From contig VBBQ01000004.1 in the NCBI GenBank assembly GCA_005888755.1, positions 1 to 15,794 of the forward strand: DNA of 15,794 nucleotides, written 5' to 3'. Below the pieces are notes generated by a model that had not been told where the DNA came from, did no database searches, and saw only the letters and a program-made list of their open reading frames with translations. Below, in pieces: positions 12,083-15,794 of the stretch. The DNA is from Candidatus Bathyarchaeota archaeon. Its GTDB lineage: Archaea; Thermoproteota; Bathyarchaeia; 40CM-2-53-6. Numbering within the stretch: the first letter of the stretch is position 1; every line of letters starts with the position of its first letter. Both the position numbers and the translations under genes were made by a program.

Positions 12083-13747
12083 TTAGGTGCCGGTTATGGG
12101 CTCTATGTGTACCGCGCTGCAGCCGCAGCCGTCCGCGTGCTTTCCACGTCGTAGCTGTCCACGGTAGAGGCGTGATTCAAGCTTCTCGCCATTCTTCTTC
12201 TCCCACTCTTCCACGCTGATACCGTATTTCTTCTGTATCCTGTCACGGTACCATTCGGGGATGACGTTGAAGCTGCAGAATGGAATGATCCTCATGTCTG
12301 GTGTAAGGTAGTGTATGTCGCATCGCTGTAGTCGCTCTTCGTCCTGGTTGTACTTGTCCTGGAAGTGCATCATGCCGAGGAACATGCTTCGGACATGGAA
12401 CTGTCCCACTGAGCTGTAGTCGTGTTTCAGCAAGGCTCCTACGAGCAATTTGCTGAGGTTGAGTCCTGCTGGTTGCTTGTCTTTCTCGATGAAGCTGTTC
12501 AGTTTGGTAATGAATTTCGCAGCAACCAGGTACTTGTTTGTGCCCGAGTTCAGCTCGTCGGTTTTCTCGTCAAGGTACTCGAATAGTCCTTTGAGGTCTA
12601 CGAACGATGTGATGGGAACCATCTTCTTGGTGTCTTTGTCCTCGAACACGTATGTTCCGGCACCGCACGCGAAGTGTATCGAGAGTTCGTACTGGGGTCG
12701 CTTCGTGAATGCTTCTACGAAGTGGGTTACTGGTGAGCAGCTTGGGACTGGGAACCACGCGTCTCGTGGGATCTCTCCGTTGGTCTGCTCTTCGATTCTC
12801 TCGATGCAGTCTGGAATGGTTATTCGGTACTTTTCCCTCTCTTGCTTCTTCATTCGTCCCGTTAGGGATACTGGCTGGTAGCTGATTGCTCGAACGATGT
12901 CGATGTTTCTCTGGGCGAAGCGCAGTATGCCGCCAAGCTCGTGATCATTGATTGACTTGATGACGGTCGGGACGAGTACTACTCCTAGGTTTGCTTTTCG
13001 ACAACTCTCGATTGTGTAGGGTGCTTCCCAGTGGTTCTTGGGGTTGGTCTTGGGGCTAACTCCGTCGAAGCTCATGTAGAGGTTGCTGAGCCCGTTATCG
13101 CGTAGGATATGGGCTAGGTTGGGGTTGAGTGCGAGGTTAATGCCGTTCGTGTTGAGCTGGATATGGTCTACTCCCTCATCCTTAATGATCTTGACGATCT
13201 CTGGAAGCTCTGGTCGTAGGGTCGGTTCTCCTCCGGTTATCTGGAGCGAGTTTCCTGGTACGGGCCTCTCAGCTTTGAGAGCTCGGACCATTTCTTTGAC
13301 CTGGTCGAGGCTCGGCTCGTACACGTACGCTCCTTCCAGTCCCTTCTTGACGTAGAAGAAGCAGTACCAGCAGGTCAAATCGCAACGGTTGGTAACGATG
13401 ATATTCGCAAGACCGGTGTGGCTGAGGTGGTTGGAGCATAATCCGCAGTTTGCGGGGCATGCGCAGCTCTCGATCGGGACGTTCGGTGCGTGGGTTCCTT
13501 TGCCGTCAGACCAGTAGGTCGCGAACTTTTGATACATGTCGTATGAGCCGAAGTAGAGCTCTTCTGTCTCACCGTGCTCTGGGCAGGTCTTGGTCATGAA
13601 GACCTTGCCTTCCCGCTCGAAGACGGTGCTCGGGAGAATGCGGTTGCATTCCGGGCAGATGCTTTGCGTTCGGCGAATGAATTGTCCTATTTGCTTCTGT
13701 GGCGACTGTAGTTCCGCCGGTAGTTCGATTTCTAATAGTGCCATCAT
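12083..13747 (-). CDS. tes: Radical SAM enzyme, tetraether lipid synthase (Tes)-like
   Basis: From ATG 13747 (MMALLEIELPAEL) the protein has 554 residues; 21 further codons upstream to 13810 look non-coding. The radical SAM motif is CDLTCWYC (Cys122, 126, 129), with GGEPT at 172-176. Other cysteine groups are CPEC (31, 34) with Cys55, then SCACPANCGLC (95, 97, 101, 104) just before the SAM motif, and GCGC near the C-terminus. This array is the arrangement of the archaeal Tes family, which joins two archaeol lipids by C-C bonds between phytanyl tails to make macrocyclic archaeol and GDGT membrane lipids. Characterised Tes carries several [4Fe-4S] clusters, consistent with the extra cysteines. 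It acts on membrane phospholipids. A TrmB-like regulator is divergent. A different substrate in a related radical SAM family is possible but less likely. Confidence 0.8.
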   Translation of the reverse strand: MMALLEIELPAELQSPQKQIGQFIRRTQSICPECNRILPSTVFEREGKVFMTKTCPEHGETEELYFGSYDMYQKFATYWSDGKGTHAPNVPIESCACPANCGLCSNHLSHTGLANIIVTNRCDLTCWYCFFYVKKGLEGAYVYEPSLDQVKEMVRALKAERPVPGNSLQITGGEPTLRPELPEIVKIIKDEGVDHIQLNTNGINLALNPNLAHILRDNGLSNLYMSFDGVSPKTNPKNHWEAPYTIESCRKANLGVVLVPTVIKSINDHELGGILRFAQRNIDIVRAISYQPVSLTGRMKKQEREKYRITIPDCIERIEEQTNGEIPRDAWFPVPSCSPVTHFVEAFTKRPQYELSIHFACGAGTYVFEDKDTKKMVPITSFVDLKGLFEYLDEKTDELNSGTNKYLVAAKFITKLNSFIEKDKQPAGLNLSKLLVGALLKHDYSSVGQFHVRSMFLGMMHFQDKYNQDEERLQRCDIHYLTPDMRIIPFCSFNVIPEWYRDRIQKKYGISVEEWEKKNGEKLESRLYRGQLRRGKHADGCGCSAVHIEPITGT

Positions 13748-13751
13748 ATAC

Positions 13752-13836
13752 CACTCTGAGTAGTGAATACGCCTGGCGGGACCGGTATTAATGCTTTTGA
13801 CACCAGTCACAAGGTGAAATAGGGTACTACTCTGAG
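13752..13836. promoter_or_regulatory. Divergent promoter region between Tes-like gene and TrmB-like regulator
   Basis: The 98-nt gap (13748-13845) holds a minus-strand TATA-like GCATTAATAC (13794-13785), about 40 nt before ATG 13747. ACTCTGAG occurs twice in the gap (13753-13760 and 13829-13836). The first copy is part of ACTCTGAGTAG and the second of CTACTCTGAG. They lie close to each start codon and could be binding sites for the neighbouring regulator. Plus-strand GAGGGGTG (13833-13840) serves as the ribosome site of the regulator gene. Confidence 0.4.
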
Positions 13837-13845
13837 GGGTGTTTC

Positions 13846-14247
13846 ATGCCTGTTCCGGGCTCGCTCAAGCGCCAACCGATCAACAAGAGCGAGATTGCTC
13901 AACTTCTCGAACGCCAATTCAACCTACCCACTCTGGAGACACTTGCCTACCTTCACATGCTTGAACAGGACAGCATTGAGCTAGATGAGCTCGCTGAAAC
14001 TCTCGTCCTCTCAAAGGAGAAGACGAGCGACCTTCTTCAAGTCATGATTAGCCGAGGTCTCATCATACGGGCACCGAGATCAAAAGCTGCTTTCAGTGCT
14101 CTTCATCCGAGGATGACAATGACCAATATCTTCAAGATCTATGAGAAGGACCTTGTTCAGTCTCTCAGGGATCGTAGAGCTACGGTTGACAGAGTTGTCA
14201 ACCTCCTGACACCTATCTATGAGGAAAAGAAACCGGGTTCGAACTAG
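13846..14247 (+). CDS. TrmB-like winged-helix regulator (HTH domain only)
   Basis: This 133-residue protein has an N-terminal basic stretch (SLKRQPINKSEIAQLLERQF) and a winged-helix at about residues 28-90. The latter contains PTLETLAYLHMLEQD, ELDELAETLVLSKEKTSDLL and MISRGLIIRAPRSKAAFSAL. A C-terminal amphipathic helix (about 95-127) could mediate dimerisation. The pattern matches the TrmB DNA-binding domain without its large effector domain, so ligand sensing, if any, needs another partner. The start is ATG 13846, with GAGGGGTG 5 nt upstream. It is transcribed away from the Tes-like gene and could repress or activate it from the shared 98-nt region. Its stop shares CTAG with the stop of the convergent Elf1-like gene. 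Confidence 0.75.
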   Translation: MPVPGSLKRQPINKSEIAQLLERQFNLPTLETLAYLHMLEQDSIELDELAETLVLSKEKTSDLLQVMISRGLIIRAPRSKAAFSALHPRMTMTNIFKIYEKDLVQSLRDRRATVDRVVNLLTPIYEEKKPGSN

Positions 14248-14936
14248 GCTTCTTCAGAGGCTTGAGGGGGAAGCGGATTGGGACTGTACCGTTTCTTGTC
14301 TTTGTTCTCCTGGAGAATATCCGCGAACGGCTCACCCTCTTCTTCAGACTCAGCCTTTTCGTCAGCTTCTTGAGACTGGGTGTTCTCCTCGGCGGGAGCA
14401 TTCTCACCGGGTAGATTCGGTTCCTCCATGGATTCCGCTGGAGATGAGTTTGCTTCGACTGGCTCAGTAGGAGGAACGTCCGGAACAGGGTTTGTCAGGG
14501 TCTCGGCCAGAGGGGTCTTGGGAACCACCTCGATTGCAGTGGACTCCTCAGCTGAGGTCTCAAGGGAAGGCTCTTCCGGCTCGTCAGACGGAGCCATAAT
14601 ATGTTCTCTTTCCCGAGGGATTATTGCCCTGGGATCCTTGACCCCGTAGAACCGGTCTGTGAAGTAGGAATAGACATCTATCGTCTGAGCAGCGGGATGG
14701 GCTGGAAAATCGTCTTTGAGCTGGCAGAGGGCGCAGAGGACCGTTGCGTGTCCAGTCTGCTTGTCAATGGTTACCCTGACAGCTTCTTCGCCGCATCGTG
14801 GGCACGTGAAGACGGTTGGTAGTTTCTTCTTGACGATTCTAACTACCCGACGTCTTCTTCTTCCCAACCCAAACGACTCTGAGAGGTCAGGTGGGTGGGA
14901 GTCAATATTTACCTTTGGTTCGAGAATCGTCGACAT
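14244..14936 (-). CDS. Elf1-like transcription elongation factor with long acidic tail
   Basis: This 230-residue protein carries a basic patch GRRRRRVVRIVKKKLP (residues 25-40) and then a zinc ribbon, TVFTCPRCGEEAVRVTIDKQ to VLCALCQ (Cys45, 48, 68, 71). PIDVYSD-like AQTIDVYSYFTDRFYG follows near 84-98. Basic tail, zinc ribbon and IDVYS match the eukaryotic and archaeal Elf1 family, which binds RNA polymerase and promotes elongation on chromatin. Usual archaeal members are roughly 70-110 residues. Here about 125 further residues are rich in Glu, Pro, Ser and Ala, with strong negative charge and predicted disorder (for example ESMEEPNLPGENAPAEENTQ). An acidic tail is known in eukaryotic Elf1. 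The start is ATG 14936, with AGGGGT about 7-12 nt upstream. It is a housekeeping gene, convergent with the TrmB-like gene. Confidence 0.8.
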   Translation of the reverse strand: MSTILEPKVNIDSHPPDLSESFGLGRRRRRVVRIVKKKLPTVFTCPRCGEEAVRVTIDKQTGHATVLCALCQLKDDFPAHPAAQTIDVYSYFTDRFYGVKDPRAIIPREREHIMAPSDEPEEPSLETSAEESTAIEVVPKTPLAETLTNPVPDVPPTEPVEANSSPAESMEEPNLPGENAPAEENTQSQEADEKAESEEEGEPFADILQENKDKKRYSPNPLPPQASEEA

Positions 14937-15061
14937 TTCTTTGGACCCCTTGTATTAACGTGGGATTCGTGGGCAATAGACCTCTATCCTTGCGAACGGC
15001 GTAATATTCGCGGACAACGAGGTTAGGTACCCCGAATCGCGTTCTGGAAATCCTTCAGGAT

Positions 15062-15563
15062 CTAGAAGATAAAGGGGATGAGACGTTTGACTCTTCTAGA
15101 GTATGTTATGTACCGTTCACCAAACTCGGAGACGAGGGCCTTCTCCTCCTTGGGAATGCGATATCCAGAGAATGTAGCAGCCAGAATGGCCGTTAGGAGA
15201 GTGATGATGGCCGCGGCTACCCAAGACTGAACCGCCCATCCTATACCCAGATACACAAGAATAAGACCCGATTACATGGGATGCCGCACGAACCTGTACG
15301 GCCCCCTCTCCACCAACTGATGACCTTGGTAAATCACTAACGCTTGGGAGTAATGCCGGCCCAAAGTCTGGTGTCCCCAGAACCATATCGCATTACCTAG
15401 AATTGAGAGGGACAGTCCAAGATAGTACGTCCAATCGGGGAGCGGCCCGAATCCAGCATAACCAACCCAGACGGCAACCAATACCAAGAACCAAAAGACC
15501 AAGGAGCCCGCCACTAAAATCGACCTGGGTCCAAGCCCGAACTTGGCCTTTGTTGGCGGGCAT
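15062..15563 (-). pseudogene. Isoprenylcysteine/phospholipid methyltransferase-like gene, disrupted
   Basis: This is a membrane methyltransferase of the ICMT/PEMT-like group. Readable segments are KAKFGLGPRSILVAGSLVFW, a membrane helix, TLGRHYSQALVIYQGHQLVE, GPYRFVRHPM, then VYLGIGWAVQSW and more helices. The end, EFGERYITYSRRVKRLIP, is typical of the family. Directly after RHPM the codon is TAA (15274-15272), where this family normally has Tyr (RHPMYSG), and the same frame continues cleanly to TAA 15064-15062. At the 5' end the frame lacks a good start. GTG 15514 would skip conserved sequence, while ATG 15563 connects only if one G is removed near 15548-15552. Family members methylate C-terminal prenylcysteines or lipids. 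Two lesions point to a pseudogene or assembly errors. A minus-strand frame open from the right edge (15792-15523) could hold an earlier membrane helix. Confidence 0.65.
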
Positions 15564-15570
15564 GCCTAAG

Positions 15571-15794
15571 ACGGATCAGGATAAGAAAAGAGTGCGAGCA
15601 AAGGAAGATGGAGACATACACAGCATAGATTATCTGGCCGGGTACGGACAGAAATATTGACACAGGTATCCTGTCCAAGAAGATGGTTCTAAAGGATTCG
15701 AGATTATCACTGTAACTCCGGATACGGAACGTTAAGGTGCATTCAAGCCATTTGGATTCTTTATGGGTAACGGAGACATCGCGAACGTTGGAAA
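15571..15794. other. Right-end region with no supported gene
   Basis: No complete gene is visible in these 224 bases. A minus-strand frame is open from the edge to 15523 and includes a hydrophobic stretch (QIIYAVYVSIFLCSHSFLIL) after a possible GTG at 15663. It may be the first membrane helix of the disrupted methyltransferase in a shifted frame. On the plus strand a 32-codon ORF from ATG 15562 has no clear ribosome site. Confidence 0.3.

Noticed and set aside
13748-13810. Extension of the radical SAM protein upstream to 13810
   Set aside because: The 21 extra codons pass through the probable promoter, and the family-like sequence begins at MMALLEIELP.
15272-15274. Pyrrolysine or selenocysteine recoding of the internal stop
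   Set aside because: The codon is TAA, whereas pyrrolysine uses TAG and selenocysteine TGA. A mutation or sequencing error is simpler.
15403-15660. Plus-strand 85-codon ORF across the methyltransferase-like gene
   Set aside because: Its first half is antisense to a recognisable membrane protein and is basic and low in hydrophobics. The 32 codons from ATG 15562 lack a ribosome site.
1-15794. CRISPR arrays, insertion sequences and rRNA genes
   Set aside because: I saw no regularly spaced repeats, transposase-like protein, terminal inverted repeats with target duplication, or rRNA-like sequence in the window.

Overview
The window looks archaeal. It encodes a TiaS-type tRNA(Ile2) agmatinylcytidine synthetase, a tetraether-lipid-synthase-like radical SAM enzyme, an Elf1-type elongation factor, TrmB-type regulators, class III (archaellin/pilin-like) signal peptides with an archaeal prepilin peptidase, and an initiator tRNA-Met that appears to carry small introns in its T-arm region. 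Starts are often GTG or TTG, preceded by AGGTGA/GGAGG-type Shine-Dalgarno sites, and TATA-like boxes precede several genes. Elf1 plus non-canonical tRNA introns suggests the Thermoproteota/Nitrososphaeria side of the archaea rather than a euryarchaeote. This placement is inference, and the exact lineage cannot be read from the window.

Layout. (1) 1-3509, all on the minus strand, is a type IV pilus/archaellum-like locus. Read in transcription order it holds an A24 prepilin peptidase, a TrmB-type regulator translationally coupled to it, a small winged-helix protein, a possible 46-codon linker ORF, two tandem paralogous pilins, and the start of a third pilin cut by the left edge. A palindrome lies between the TrmB-type gene and the winged-helix gene. 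(2) 3664-5479, plus strand, is a translation-linked block: a single-domain Lrp/AsnC effector-binding protein, TiaS and initiator tRNA-Met(CAT). (3) 5496-7852, minus strand, is a surface/secreted block: a membrane-anchored DUF4382-like protein, a membrane-anchored winged-helix regulator, a truncated gene remnant, and a secreted protein that appears to have lost one base near its C-terminus. (4) 8152-9180, plus strand, is a zinc-type medium-chain dehydrogenase whose TATA-like box is enclosed by a perfect 8-bp inverted repeat. (5) 9218-10006, minus strand, holds a 48-residue protein and an unrecognised 185-residue protein, divergent from an S9 prolyl-oligopeptidase-family peptidase (10123-11970, plus). 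(6) 12083-14936 holds the Tes-like radical SAM enzyme (minus), a divergent TrmB-like regulator (plus), and an Elf1-like factor with a long acidic tail (minus). The last two genes share a CTAG at their convergent stop codons. (7) 15062-15563, minus, is an isoprenylcysteine-methyltransferase-like gene broken by an in-frame TAA and probably by an N-terminal frameshift.

How the parts relate. The pilins are the obvious substrates of the peptidase at the same locus, and the regulators between them suggest local control of surface structures. TiaS modifies a CAU-anticodon tRNA and lies next to a different CAU-anticodon tRNA, the initiator. The regulator divergent from the Tes-like gene is a natural candidate for controlling membrane lipid tethering. 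The points most worth a second look are the doubly interrupted initiator tRNA, the three disrupted genes, the operator-like palindromes, the acidic-tailed Elf1 and the short coupled or stand-alone small proteins.
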